Source: Planctomonas sp. JC2975 (lineage in GTDB: Bacteria; Actinomycetota; Actinomycetes; Actinomycetales; Microbacteriaceae). Taken from it: 64,000 bases of DNA. The stretch lies in contig NZ_JABEKS010000001.1 in the NCBI RefSeq assembly GCF_012985205.1, positions 1,550,001-1,614,000 on the forward strand, written 5' to 3'. This document shows, in pieces, positions 1 to 9,533 of the stretch. Within the stretch, counting starts at the first letter, position 1, and every line of letters starts with the position of its first letter. The translations under genes were made by a program, and so were the position numbers. The notes under the pieces were generated by a model. That model was not told where the DNA came from. It did no database searches and saw only the letters and a list, made by a program, of their open reading frames with translations.

Positions 1-1655
1 TCGTCGCCGGCCTCGGCACGATGCTCCTGTTCAAACCGGTGCTGATCAACCTCTTCGACCAGCAGCTCAAGGCGATCGCCGCCCAGCCGGACAGCATCAA
101 CGCCATCCTCCCCGACCAGGCCAAGTCCTCCAGCGGCCCGGTGTTGGGACAGGCGGGCACCGCGAGCTACTACGTCGCCCTGTACGGCTCAGACGGTCAG
201 CTCATGCAGGAGAACTGGACCGCGGTTCCGGACGGCAAGAAGCCCGCCGTGCCCAGCTCCTTATCGCTCGAGCAGGGAGCCGCATGCGCGAACGAGGGCG
301 CCGGCTGGGTGCAGAGCCGTGACGGATCCGGATCCTTCCGCAGCGTGTGCGCCGTCGTCCAGCTGCGCGGACAGACGCCGACCTACGGAACGGCGATCAT
401 CGCCATCTCGACCGCGCCCCTCGACAACACGCTGGCGAGCTACCTCTCCATCTTCTTCAGCTTCGGTGTCATCGTCGTCATCATCGGCGCGTTCCTCACC
501 CGTGCCCTCGTGACGACCACCTTCCGGCCACTCCGCGAGGTGGAGCGCACGGCAGCCGAGATCGCCGACGGCGACTTCAGTCAGCGCCTCGGCGGCGCGA
601 CGCCCAACACCGAAGTCGGCCGGCTGAACCGCTCGCTGAACACCATGCTGAACCGCATCGACCGGGCCTTCAAAGACCGGGCGCGCAGCATCGAGCAGAT
701 GCGACGGTTCGTCGGTGATGCCAGTCACGAGCTGCGCACCCCCCTCGTCTCCGTGCGCGGCTACGCAGAGCTCTACCGCATGGGTGCACTGCAGACGCCG
801 GAAGAGGTCGCTCAGGCCATGGAGCGCATCGAGAAGGAGGCCGTGCGCATGGGCCTCCTCGTGGAGGACCTCCTGGAGCTCGCCCGCCTCGACGAGACGA
901 AGCCGCTCAACCTCGGCATCGTCGATCTCGTTCCGCTCGCACACGACGCCGCGCTCGACGCGAACGCGGGCAACCCCGATCGCGCCGTCTCCGTGCAGTT
1001 GTCACTGCCGCCCCTGCCTCCGCCCCCGCCGGGGCCGTCGATCGCAGGAGCAGCGGATGCCCACCAGGAGGAGAGCGCAGCGGAACCGGCCCCCACGCGT
1101 TCCGCTGGCGGCGAGTCGTCCCGGAACACGGGATCGCAGGGTCCCATCGGGTTCGCCGGCGCGACCCTGGCCCGCCTGCGGCGCCGGCCGCGCAAGGCGG
1201 ATCCGGGCGTGGAGACGGCTCCGCTCGAGCTGGCAGACATCCCGGAACCGCCGCGCGTACGCGCACTGGTGATGGCCGAGGAGAACAAGCTCAGGCAGGT
1301 CATCGCGAACCTGATCGGCAACGCGGTGCGATACACCCCGTCTGGCAGCCCGATCGAGATCGGTGTCTCGGTCGATCGAGACCGCGATGTCGCGGTCCTC
1401 TCGGTGATCGACCACGGCGAGGGCATCCCGCCGCAGATCAGGGAGAAGATCTTCCAGCGCTTCTGGCGGGCCGACACCTCGCGCACCCGCGAGACCGGCG
1501 GCAGCGGTCTCGGCCTGGCTATCGTCGCCTCGATCGTCGGCGCCCACCACGGCACCGTGGAGGCCGTCGAGACCCCCGGCGGCGGTGCGACCTTCCAGGT
1601 GACCCTCCCGCTGGTCGATTCGCCGCATGCACCGAAGACCGCCGCAACGGCCTGA
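1..1655 (+). CDS. Sensor histidine kinase, 5'-truncated by window edge
   Basis: Membrane sensor kinase of a two-component system. The frame is open at the left edge (VAGLGT precedes the first ATG at 21), so the true start and first membrane segment lie upstream. Visible in order: an extracytoplasmic region (to about base 420), a membrane helix (about 435-520), a HAMP linker (about 520-670), a HisKA box SHELRTPL (phospho-His near base 729), then the HATPase with N box NLIGNAVRYTP, G1 DHGEGIPP and G2 GSGLGLAI. Between HisKA and the ATPase lies an unusual low-complexity insert of about 85 residues rich in proline (LPPLPPPPPGPS, near base 1010). Its response regulator is probably upstream, outside the window. 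The family assignment is certain; the signal sensed is unknown. Confidence 0.93.
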   Translation, partial: VAGLGTMLLFKPVLINLFDQQLKAIAAQPDSINAILPDQAKSSSGPVLGQAGTASYYVALYGSDGQLMQENWTAVPDGKKPAVPSSLSLEQGAACANEGAGWVQSRDGSGSFRSVCAVVQLRGQTPTYGTAIIAISTAPLDNTLASYLSIFFSFGVIVVIIGAFLTRALVTTTFRPLREVERTAAEIADGDFSQRLGGATPNTEVGRLNRSLNTMLNRIDRAFKDRARSIEQMRRFVGDASHELRTPLVSVRGYAELYRMGALQTPEEVAQAMERIEKEAVRMGLLVEDLLELARLDETKPLNLGIVDLVPLAHDAALDANAGNPDRAVSVQLSLPPLPPPPPGPSIAGAADAHQEESAAEPAPTRSAGGESSRNTGSQGPIGFAGATLARLRRRPRKADPGVETAPLELADIPEPPRVRALVMAEENKLRQVIANLIGNAVRYTPSGSPIEIGVSVDRDRDVAVLSVIDHGEGIPPQIREKIFQRFWRADTSRTRETGGSGLGLAIVASIVGAHHGTVEAVETPGGGATFQVTLPLVDSPHAPKTAATA

Positions 1656-1886
1656 CCGCCCGCCGCTCAACGCCCGATCCCGACTCCCACCGTGACGCTC
1701 TCCGCGCGTCGACCGATCGGACGCCCGCCGCCGCGTCCGCCGTGATTGTGCCTGCGCCGGCTCTCACATCGGCTCCGATCATCTGCATCCGAATTCGCGA
1801 CGCAGAGGCGAACGCGCGCGTAATTGCGAGGTCGGCGCCACGGCCGACAGATCCGCGGCACCGCATTGCGGACAGGAATGCAGGAA

Positions 1887-2056
1887 TACCCCTCCCCATC
1901 TGGTAAGGGCAATAGGGCTGTACCCCTCCCCATTCGGCAAACATCAATAGCGAATACCCCTCCCCTTCTGGTACTCGACTATTGCTCGGACCCCTCCCCC
2001 TGCGGCAATCGGGAATGTCCTGGACCACTCCCTCTTTGGCAAGACTCTGCGGCGAT
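1887..2056. repeat. Five direct repeats of exactly 34 bp (iteron-like array)
   Basis: Five units start at 1887, 1921, 1955, 1989 and 2023. Each begins with a conserved block TACCCCTCCCC (GACCCCTCCCC in unit 4, GACCACTCCCT in unit 5), then a weakly conserved T..GG(T/C)AA, then about 14 variable bases often containing CAATA or GAAT. Units 1-3 are closest to each other; units 4 and 5 decay towards the gene. The strict 34-bp phase places every copy about 3.2 helical turns from the next. The array ends 40 bp before the GTG start of the ATPase/DUF4143 gene. A binding array for a regulator or for the encoded protein is the obvious reading, but this is inference. Confidence 0.85.
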
Positions 2057-2096
2057 TCGCAAAGGAATCAGGTTTGTCCGCGGTTACCGTGGCGGC

Positions 2097-3569
2097 GTGC
2101 GCGATGACGAGTTACGACGCCTGTTGACCGAGAGCAATCCGTGGTGGACCGCCGCTGCCCGCGGCGCGGATCCCACGTCGTGGGTCGCCGGCAACCGCAC
2201 GCTCCGCGAACGCACGCGATACGAGCTGGGCTACCGGAGCGGCATCCTCGACGACGTCGCCAGCGTCGAGCCCGATGGACGACTCGTCGTGCTCACGGGA
2301 CCACGCCGCATCGGCAAGTCGGTGGCCCTGCTGGATGCCGCAGCCAATCTCTGCACGCTGCCCGGCGTCGATCCTCGTCAGGTCATCTACGTGCCGTGCG
2401 ACACGATGCGCGGCCGCGACGTCACCCGCACACTCACTCTCGCCAGGATGCTCACCCGCTCCGTCGACCAGCCCAAGCCGCGCCCGCGCGTCTGGCTGTT
2501 CGATGAGATCAGCATGGTCAGCGGGTGGACGAGTGCACTCAAGCTCGCCCGCGACACCACAGCGTTCGGCGACGACACGGTCGTCGTCACGGGCAGTCGC
2601 TGGGCCCAGTCCGAGGACATCCAGGGCAACCTGCTCGCGGGGCGTGCGGGATCGACGGGGTCTCATCGCATTCGCCAGCTGCTGCCGATGTCATTCAGGG
2701 ATTTCCTCACAGCCGCCTACCCTGGTCTGCCGACCGTCGCGGTCGTCAACCCGGCCGAGTTGCAGAGCGAGGAATCCCGCTGGGCGCTCGACGGCCTCCA
2801 GTTCGCCGTTGACGAGCTGGATCTCGCCTGGCAGGACTACCTCACGTGCGGCGGTTTTCCCCGCGCCGTCTTCGAGCACACCCGCGCCGGTGCGGTATCG
2901 GACGGCTATGCCCGCGACCTGCACGCGTGGCTGCGCCGCGATGTCGATCCGGATGCGCCGACCAACACCACCACGACACTCCTGCGCGGCATCAGCGAGC
3001 GCATGAACAGCCCGATCAACCTGACCTCGACGGCTCAGGATCTCGGATACGCGAGCCGACCCACCTTCACCGCCCGTGTCGACCGGCTGATCAGTACCCA
3101 CGCCGCTCTCCGCTGCAACCAGGTGCGCGACGAAGGCGACCGCGTCGTCGGGGCGCACTACAAGCTGTATCTCGCTGATCCGCTGCTCGCCTGGATCCCC
3201 TCCATCGTGAGCCCTGGCCTGCCGACGCCCGATTTCACGCGGCTCACGGAGTCCGCGCTCGGGATCACGCTCGCCCGCGCGATCGAGGCGCTCGACGAGG
3301 GCCGCTGGCTCTCCGACGACTCCGTCGGCTACGCCCGCACGGAGTCGAACAACGAGATCGACTTCGCGCCGGTCCGAGTGCCCGTCGGGGGCACGCATTC
3401 GACGACGGTCCCCATCGAGAGCAAGTGGATCGACACGGGCTGGCGTGCGGAATCGCGGGTCATCGATGGCAAGTACGGGCGCGGCATCCTGGCGACGAAG
3501 TCCGTGCTCGATCTGGACGGCGACGTCTGGGCCGTTCCGGCACCGCTCGTGGCGCTGCTGCTGGCGTAG
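2097..3569 (+). CDS. AAA ATPase with C-terminal DUF4143 (PD-(D/E)XK-like) domain
   Basis: 490-residue protein of the AAA_14/DUF4143 family. Walker A is GPRRIGKS (residues 68-75), Walker B WLFDEIS (133-139) and a sensor-1-like strand VVVTGSRW (172-179) follows. The C-terminal part contains NEIDF (about 419-423) and IESKW (about 440-444), a spacing resembling a PD-(D/E)XK nuclease core; this fold call is inferred from motifs only. The GTG at 2097 is chosen because an in-frame ATG at 1824 would put the whole 34-bp repeat array inside the protein. No good ribosome-binding site precedes the GTG, so translation may be leaderless. Family members are scattered, poorly characterised and often accessory. 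It stands alone between the sensor kinase and a WXG100 gene. A DNA-acting role is possible; no function is established. Confidence 0.8.
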   Translation: MRDDELRRLLTESNPWWTAAARGADPTSWVAGNRTLRERTRYELGYRSGILDDVASVEPDGRLVVLTGPRRIGKSVALLDAAANLCTLPGVDPRQVIYVPCDTMRGRDVTRTLTLARMLTRSVDQPKPRPRVWLFDEISMVSGWTSALKLARDTTAFGDDTVVVTGSRWAQSEDIQGNLLAGRAGSTGSHRIRQLLPMSFRDFLTAAYPGLPTVAVVNPAELQSEESRWALDGLQFAVDELDLAWQDYLTCGGFPRAVFEHTRAGAVSDGYARDLHAWLRRDVDPDAPTNTTTTLLRGISERMNSPINLTSTAQDLGYASRPTFTARVDRLISTHAALRCNQVRDEGDRVVGAHYKLYLADPLLAWIPSIVSPGLPTPDFTRLTESALGITLARAIEALDEGRWLSDDSVGYARTESNNEIDFAPVRVPVGGTHSTTVPIESKWIDTGWRAESRVIDGKYGRGILATKSVLDLDGDVWAVPAPLVALLLA

Positions 3570-3707
3570 GGCCCGCTTGGTCTCGCCGTCCACGGGTTGC
3601 GTCTCCGATGTTCATCCACGAAGTGCCGAACGGCGCCGATCCATGCCCTGACGGATGCCTACTCTCGGTTCCACGCGCCCGCGCCGGCGGCGCACGAAGG
3701 AGGAACC

Positions 3708-3998
3708 ATGACCACATATCGGGTGGACAGCGACCAGATGATCGCGGCGACGAGCGCCGTGCGCGGATCGATGAGCCGCATCCAGAGCGAGGTGGCGGGC
3801 CTGATGGGCCAGCTGAACGGTCTGCAGGGTTCGTGGAGCGGGCAAGCGGCCACTTCGTTCCAGGGCGTGGTCGCGCAATGGCGAGGCACGCAGCAACAGG
3901 TCGAAGAATCGCTCGCCGCCCTGAACCAGGCGCTCGGTCAGGCCGGGCAGCACTACGCGGAGGTGGAACTCACGAACGCGAAGCTGTTCTCGGTCTGA
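3708..3998 (+). CDS. WXG100 family (ESAT-6-like) protein
   Basis: 96-residue protein of the length and helix-turn-helix shape typical of WXG100 type VII (Esx) substrates. The central turn motif is present as W-S-G (GSWSGQAATSFQ, about residues 43-54). The start at 3708 has a strong GGAGG ribosome-binding site (AAGGAGGAACC), which rules out the longer upstream frame. The C-terminal YxxxE-like export signal is plausible (HYAEVE). No EccC-type ATPase or partner Esx gene is nearby, so any secretion machinery must be encoded elsewhere. It could act alone as a homodimer, as many orphan WXG100 proteins do. Confidence 0.9.
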   Translation: MTTYRVDSDQMIAATSAVRGSMSRIQSEVAGLMGQLNGLQGSWSGQAATSFQGVVAQWRGTQQQVEESLAALNQALGQAGQHYAEVELTNAKLFSV

Positions 3999-4052
3999 CC
4001 GTGACGGGGCCAAGCACTCCGACCTGCCGCAGGAGCGGGTGCGGAAAACGAG

Positions 4053-4076
4053 AAGGGCGCCCCGAGGGGCGCCCTT
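4053..4076. terminator. Bidirectional terminator between WXG100 gene and groEL
   Basis: Perfect 11-bp inverted repeat AAGGGCGCCCC / GGGGCGCCCTT with a 2-base centre, sitting between two convergent genes. T-rich bases flank it on both strands (CTTCCGTTGG on the plus side), so it can serve both. Confidence 0.85.
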
Positions 4077-4095
4077 CCGTTGGATTGCTTCGGCT

Positions 4096-5751
<1,656 letters not shown>

Positions 5752-5759
5752 TCAATGGG

Positions 5760-5786
5760 TTAGCACTCAGAAGAAGTGAGTGCTAA
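5760..5786 (-). promoter_or_regulatory. CIRCE operator 1 (HrcA site), perfect
   Basis: Perfect CIRCE: TTAGCACTC, 9-base spacer AGAAGAAGT, GAGTGCTAA. It lies at or just downstream of the predicted groEL transcription start, 45 bp upstream of the ATG. HrcA is the known repressor of this element. Confidence 0.96.
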
Positions 5787-5790
5787 AAGG

Positions 5791-5820
5791 ATTCTGGCAC
5801 TCGCCCCCCGTGAGTGCAAG
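5791..5820 (-). promoter_or_regulatory. groEL promoter with second, degenerate CIRCE in its spacer
   Basis: On the minus strand TTGCAC (5819-5814) and CAGAAT (5796-5791) are separated by 17 bp, a plausible vegetative promoter. A second CIRCE with arms CTGGCACTC (5794-5802) and GAGTGCAAG (5812-5820) and the same 9-base spacing lies over this promoter. The two CIRCE centres are 34 bp apart. HrcA could therefore block both polymerase binding and escape. Confidence 0.8.
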
Positions 5821-6006
5821 ACGAGCGGATGCGCCGCGTCACAGGGCGACGGCGACGTGCGGCACGCGGGGCTCAGCACGCCCGGCCATCATGGAGGGGC
5901 GTCCGGGCACTCGATCTGCAGGCCGAGGCAGCACGGCACTGTCGGCCGAACGAGCGATGTCGTCGGAAAGATCCCGAATGACTCGGCAAGACCGGTGAGC
6001 CCGGAG

Positions 6007-6393
6007 TCAGCGCCGTTCGAGGCGGCGGCGCCTGAGTGCCGACGCAACGGCATGCGCGGCCAGTGAGGCGGCAGCCGCAACCACCGCGCTGAGGAGAGCG
6101 AGCGCCGCGAAAACGGGCAGGGCGCCCACCATCGGTCCACCTCCGCTGTATCCGCCGACCAGGAAGGCCGCAGCGACGGCGAACCCGAAGACCGCCGCGC
6201 TCGTCACAGCGAGCCAGCGAGAGCGGATGGCGGCACCGATCGCCAGGCAGCACAGCGCCCACGGGATCAGAACCAGCGCTGTGCCCGAGAACAGAATCCT
6301 GACGCTCGCTGCGCCGATCAACGCCCCAGCCACCGCCAGCACGACGAACGTCGCGGCCGCTCCCCACCTCGTGGCGACCACGGACACGCTCAC
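6007..6393 (-). CDS. Small integral membrane protein, third gene of padR operon
   Basis: 128 residues, nearly all hydrophobic, with about four predicted membrane helices (ATFVVLAVAGALIGAAS, LVLIPWALCCLAIGAA, LAVTSAAVFGFAVAAAFLVGG, VFAALALLSAVVAAAASL) and a basic tail RRRRLERR. I chose the GTG at 6393, which overlaps the stop of the preceding gene as GTGA, so the two are translationally coupled. No family is recognised. It probably works with the HAAS-domain membrane protein encoded immediately upstream. Confidence 0.75.
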   Translation of the reverse strand: MSVSVVATRWGAAATFVVLAVAGALIGAASVRILFSGTALVLIPWALCCLAIGAAIRSRWLAVTSAAVFGFAVAAAFLVGGYSGGGPMVGALPVFAALALLSAVVAAAASLAAHAVASALRRRRLERR

Positions 6394-7184
6394 GAACGCC
6401 CGGCTGGGGTGAGAGTGCTCGCCATGGCGGGCACGAGCCGGATGCAGAAGTATGCCGCCAACGCGAGCGACACCGCCGCCTCGACGTACCAGAGTCCCTG
6501 CCCCCAGTGCCCGCGCAGGACGACACCGCCGATGCCTGCCGCGAGCAGCGCGAGTCCTGCGCCGCCGAATGCCGTCGCCCCGACCGCCCAGACGACGGGC
6601 CGAGGCACGCGGCGACGCGGGATGCTGGCCGCACGGCGCAACAGGAACGCCGCCAGCACCACGAGGCCGACCACGAGCAGCCCGGCGATGGAGCCGGCGA
6701 CCGCGAAGAGGAACGAGTCGTCGGACGCCTCCATCGCGGCGGCCGTCCGGCAGTTGCCGGCCGTCGGCTGCACGAGCATCCAGTGCGCGCACTGAGCGGC
6801 AGCGAAGCGGTACGAGCTCGGCGCACCGTAGACCCACTGCGTGGACGTGAGCAGCGCGAGGAGACGCGCGATCCCAGCGGAGAGGCCGACGGCCACGAAG
6901 CCGATCGCCGCCAGCCAGCCGCCGGCGAGGGCGAAGGCCGTTGCCGCGGCCACGAACGGATGCGGATCGACGGCGCGCGCAACGTGCTCGGCCGACCCGA
7001 AGGCGTCGATGGCCGCCTGCTGCGCGGCATCCTCGTCCATCCCTGCCTCGACGGATGCCGCGGCAGCGTCCCGCAGATGGGCCTCCGCCTCCGCGAGCAT
7101 GCTCCGGCACTCCGCCGGATCGCCGTGCAGACGACCGAAGAGGTCGTCGAGATACGAGTCGATGCGATCGCGCCCGTCGGTCAT
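6390..7184 (-). CDS. HAAS (permease prefix) domain membrane protein
   Basis: 264 residues. The first about 75 residues form a soluble helical domain (IDSYLDDLFGRL, then CRSMLAEAEAHLRDAA and AIDAFGSAEHVAR) of the HAAS/permease-prefix type. These domains are typically encoded beside PadR regulators and linked to membrane proteins. About five hydrophobic segments follow. The ATG at 7184 overlaps the padR stop (ATGA). It is the middle gene of a tightly coupled padR-HAAS-membrane protein operon. The transported substrate or role is unknown. Confidence 0.85.
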   Translation of the reverse strand: MTDGRDRIDSYLDDLFGRLHGDPAECRSMLAEAEAHLRDAAAASVEAGMDEDAAQQAAIDAFGSAEHVARAVDPHPFVAAATAFALAGGWLAAIGFVAVGLSAGIARLLALLTSTQWVYGAPSSYRFAAAQCAHWMLVQPTAGNCRTAAAMEASDDSFLFAVAGSIAGLLVVGLVVLAAFLLRRAASIPRRRVPRPVVWAVGATAFGGAGLALLAAGIGGVVLRGHWGQGLWYVEAAVSLALAAYFCIRLVPAMASTLTPAGRS

Positions 7185-7504
7185 GCGAGACCCCCGATCA
7201 CGCTGTCGACAGCGACCGAGAATCTGCGCCACTGGGCGGTCTGATCGGCGAGCTCCCTGGCACCCGCGTCGCTCAGCCGGTAGACGCGTCGGCGGCGCCC
7301 CTCCACCGCCTGCCAGTCGCTGTCGACGAGCCCGCCTGCCTCGAGACCGTGCAGCGCGGGATAGACAGTGCCTTCCGCCAGATCGAACTCGCCCTCGCTC
7401 CGCGCCTTGAGCGCCGTGATGACGTGGTATCCGTGAGCCGGTCCTGCACTGAGGATGCTGAGGAGCAGGAGGTCGAGGTTGCCCCGGATGCGATCGTGTC
7501 CCAT
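7181..7504 (-). CDS. PadR family transcriptional regulator
   Basis: 107-residue winged-helix repressor of the short PadR type. It opens with LDLLLLSILSAGPAHGYHVI and carries the wing motif EGTVYPALHGLEAGGLV. It heads a three-gene operon with two membrane proteins. Its start codon is embedded in an 11-bp palindrome and the mRNA looks leaderless, so autoregulation is likely. The inducer is unknown; related systems respond to membrane-active compounds. Confidence 0.95.
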   Translation of the reverse strand: MGHDRIRGNLDLLLLSILSAGPAHGYHVITALKARSEGEFDLAEGTVYPALHGLEAGGLVDSDWQAVEGRRRRVYRLSDAGARELADQTAQWRRFSVAVDSVIGGLA

Positions 7505-7541
7505 ACCTCGGAAGCCTAGGTATGGGACATCCGCATGTCAA
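7498..7541 (-). promoter_or_regulatory. padR promoter and operator overlapping the start codon
   Basis: On the minus strand TTGACA (7541-7536), 17 bp, then TAGGCT (7518-7513). The ATG begins at 7504, 8 bases after the -10 box, so the transcript should be leaderless. A perfect inverted repeat GTCCCATACCT / AGGTATGGGAC (7498-7508 and 7518-7528, 9-bp spacer) covers the -10 box and the start codon: a likely PadR autoregulatory operator. Confidence 0.78.
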
Positions 7542-7572
7542 CGATCAACGCGGCACTGCAGTACAGACAAGA

Positions 7573-7606
7573 AAGAGGGGACGCTGCCTCGGCAGCATCC
7601 CCTCTT
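7573..7606 (-). terminator. Terminator of the cold-shock gene
   Basis: Inverted repeat AAGAGGGGA-GCTGCC / GGCAGC-TCCCCTCTT with one mismatch. On the minus strand it is followed by a T-rich run (TCTTTCTTGT). It lies 16 bp after the csp stop codon. Confidence 0.85.
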
Positions 7607-7621
7607 ATCGATTCGTTGTCG

Positions 7622-7825
7622 TCAGGCGGGTCGGACGGACTCCGCCTGCGGCCCCTTCGATCCACTGCCGACCTCGAAAGTCACCTGCTGACCCTCTTCA
7701 AGGACCTTGTAGCCATTCATGTCGATTGCGGAGTAGTGAACGAAAACGTCCTGTCCCCCACCATCGACAGTGATGAAGCCGTAGCCCTTTTCAGCGTTGA
7801 ACCATTTGACGGTTCCGTTCGCCAT
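7622..7825 (-). CDS. cspA: Cold-shock protein, CspA family
   Basis: 67-residue single cold-shock domain that binds single-stranded RNA and DNA. RNP1 is KGYGFITV and RNP2 is DVFVHYSAI; both are intact, and the length is standard. It is monocistronic, with its own terminator and a long upstream region (7826-7982) typical of csp leaders. It lies close to groEL among stress genes. Whether it responds to cold cannot be read from sequence. Confidence 0.97.
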   Translation of the reverse strand: MANGTVKWFNAEKGYGFITVDGGGQDVFVHYSAIDMNGYKVLEEGQQVTFEVGSGSKGPQAESVRPA

Positions 7826-7982
7826 TTAATACTCCCATTGCCCTTCTGCAACGCCGCATGGTCGCGCACGTTGGATCCCGATAGTAGCGGGCGCCCTAGC
7901 CCAGTACGAGGGGTGTTTCCAGATTGAGACAATCAATGACAGACATCCGCTTCGCGCATCACAGCGCGGCAAACGGGGGCCT

Positions 7983-8546
7983 TTACTGGTGGGTGGGTTT
8001 GTAGTCGTCGCCGAGCACGATCGTGATGTCCGCTCCGGATGCCGCGAAGTCCTGGGTCACCTGGATCGGTGCGCCCGCGAGCTCCTGTGAGACGGCGAGC
8101 GCCGCGGCCTCGTTCTTCGGATCCGAGTAGTACACCGTTGTCGTCTTGACGTCGGTCGAGCTCGCGTTGGCCGGGGTGATGTTCTGCCAGCCGGCGGCTT
8201 TCAGTGTGGTGGTGGCGTCCGCCGCAAGGCCCGACTTCGTCGTGCCGTTCAGGACGATCAGGTTGAGTGCCGGATTGACGGCCGGCGTGATGGTCGGTGT
8301 CGGTGTCGGCGTCGCGGTCGGCGTCTGGGAGGCCGTCGCGTGCCCGAAAGGCAGGTTGACGTTCAGCGTGCCGTTGATGGCGAAGATGGCGAGAGCGCCG
8401 AGACCCACGATGACGATGACGGCTCCGGCGCACCAGGCGACCCAGATCCAGCCGTATCCCTTCGGCCGCGGAGCCCTGTGCGCGCCGATGCGCTCGAGAT
8501 CGTCGGGGATCTGGTCGAATCGGTCGTTCGGGAACTTCTGGGCCAT
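7983..8546 (-). CDS. LytR_C domain membrane protein
   Basis: 187 residues: a cytoplasmic stretch of about 30, one membrane helix (IWVAWCAGAVIVIVGLGALA), a Thr/Pro linker (TPTATPTPTPTI), then an extracytoplasmic LytR C-terminal domain (LNLIVLNGTTKSGLAADATTTL onward). This domain occurs alone or on LytR-CpsA-Psr enzymes that attach polymers to peptidoglycan; the stand-alone function is not settled. It follows a DUF3263 gene, the same pair as in M. tuberculosis (Rv0430-Rv0431), which supports a conserved envelope-related operon. Confidence 0.9.
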   Translation of the reverse strand: MAQKFPNDRFDQIPDDLERIGAHRAPRPKGYGWIWVAWCAGAVIVIVGLGALAIFAINGTLNVNLPFGHATASQTPTATPTPTPTITPAVNPALNLIVLNGTTKSGLAADATTTLKAAGWQNITPANASSTDVKTTTVYYSDPKNEAAALAVSQELAGAPIQVTQDFAASGADITIVLGDDYKPTHQ

Positions 8547-8612
8547 GGGCGGAGGTACTGATCCTTCAGTTCGGGCGCGGTGACCGCGATCGGGTGGCTT
8601 CGGATGACGGGA

Positions 8613-8978
8613 TCACTGCGGCGGACGGAGGCGGTCCGCACGCGCTGCGAGACGGGCGGCACGCACCCGCTGCAGGCGACGCACCAGCATCGGGTCGTGC
8701 ACGAGTGCGGCCGGCGACTCGATCACGCGGCCGAGGACCTGATAGTACCTGGCCGCGGAAAGACCGAACTGATCGCGGATCGCCTGTTCCTTGGCGCCGG
8801 CGTGCTTCCACCACCGTCGCTCGAACTCCAGAACCGCTCGATCGCGCTCGCTCAAGGCGCCTTCGTGGTCTGCGCCGACGCCGTCATCACCTGAGGTGTC
8901 GCGCGCGCTTCCCGGTTCACCCACGCGCCTCACCTCCTGCCGATCAGCGCCATTGTAGGGGTGCAGCGCAGCCGTCAC
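8613..8978 (-). CDS. DUF3263 family protein
   Basis: Up to 121 residues. The conserved DUF3263 core is ALSERDRAVLEFERRWWKHAG, followed by EQAIRDQFGLSAARYYQVLGRVIESPAAL, a helix-turn-helix-like segment seen throughout actinobacteria. The start is uncertain: the ATG at 8978 gives the full length, while an internal GTG about 45 bases downstream has a GAGG in front. The first gene of a likely two-gene operon with the LytR_C protein. A regulatory role has been suggested for the family but is unproven. Confidence 0.85.
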   Translation of the reverse strand: MTAALHPYNGADRQEVRRVGEPGSARDTSGDDGVGADHEGALSERDRAVLEFERRWWKHAGAKEQAIRDQFGLSAARYYQVLGRVIESPAALVHDPMLVRRLQRVRAARLAARADRLRPPQ

Positions 8979-9111
8979 CGGGAGGCGTGCCGCCTGCGAC
9001 CGGGTGAGGCGTCGCCACCGGGAACAGCTCTGCGGCGGCGCTCGTTAACCTTGATGTGCCGATCGGCGCAGGCGGAGAGGATGCTCCGTCATTCAGGAAG
9101 GATTCCCAGCC

Positions 9112-9531
9112 ATGACGTATGCCGTCTCCAAGTCCGACGACCAGTGGCGCGAGGAGCTCAGCCCGGAACAGTTCGCGGTGCTTCGCGAGGCAGCGACCGA
9201 ACGGCCGTGGACCGGTGAGCTGCTCGACGAGAGCCGCGCAGGCATCTACACCTGTGCCGCGTGCGGTGCAGAGCTGTTCAAGAGCGGAACGAAGTTCGAC
9301 TCCGGATGCGGCTGGCCGAGCTTCTACGAGTCCGTGCGTCCCGAGGCTGTCACCCTCATCGAGGACACGTCGCTCGGAATGGTGCGCACCGAGGTTCGCT
9401 GCGCATCCTGCGGATCGCACCTCGGCCACGTGTTCCCGGACGGGTTCGGCACCCCGACAGGCGACCGGTACTGCATGAACTCCCTCTCCTTGTCCTTCGC
9501 CGCAGACGGCGACCGGCCGGCCGAGGCGTGA
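9112..9531 (+). CDS. msrB: Peptide-methionine (R)-S-oxide reductase MsrB
   Basis: 139-residue repair enzyme reducing methionine-R-sulfoxide in proteins. The zinc CxxC pairs are CAACG and CASCG; the substrate and catalytic motifs are GWPSF and the catalytic Cys in RYCMNSLSLSF. Length is standard for a single-domain MsrB. A GTGA overlap region links it to the nitroreductase gene 3 bp downstream, so the two are co-transcribed. Confidence 0.97.
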   Translation: MTYAVSKSDDQWREELSPEQFAVLREAATERPWTGELLDESRAGIYTCAACGAELFKSGTKFDSGCGWPSFYESVRPEAVTLIEDTSLGMVRTEVRCASCGSHLGHVFPDGFGTPTGDRYCMNSLSLSFAADGDRPAEA

Positions 9532-9533
9532 CG

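Noticed and set aside
1887-2056. CRISPR array
   Set aside because: The whole period is only 34 bp, the conserved part is about 11-20 bp and no cas gene is nearby.
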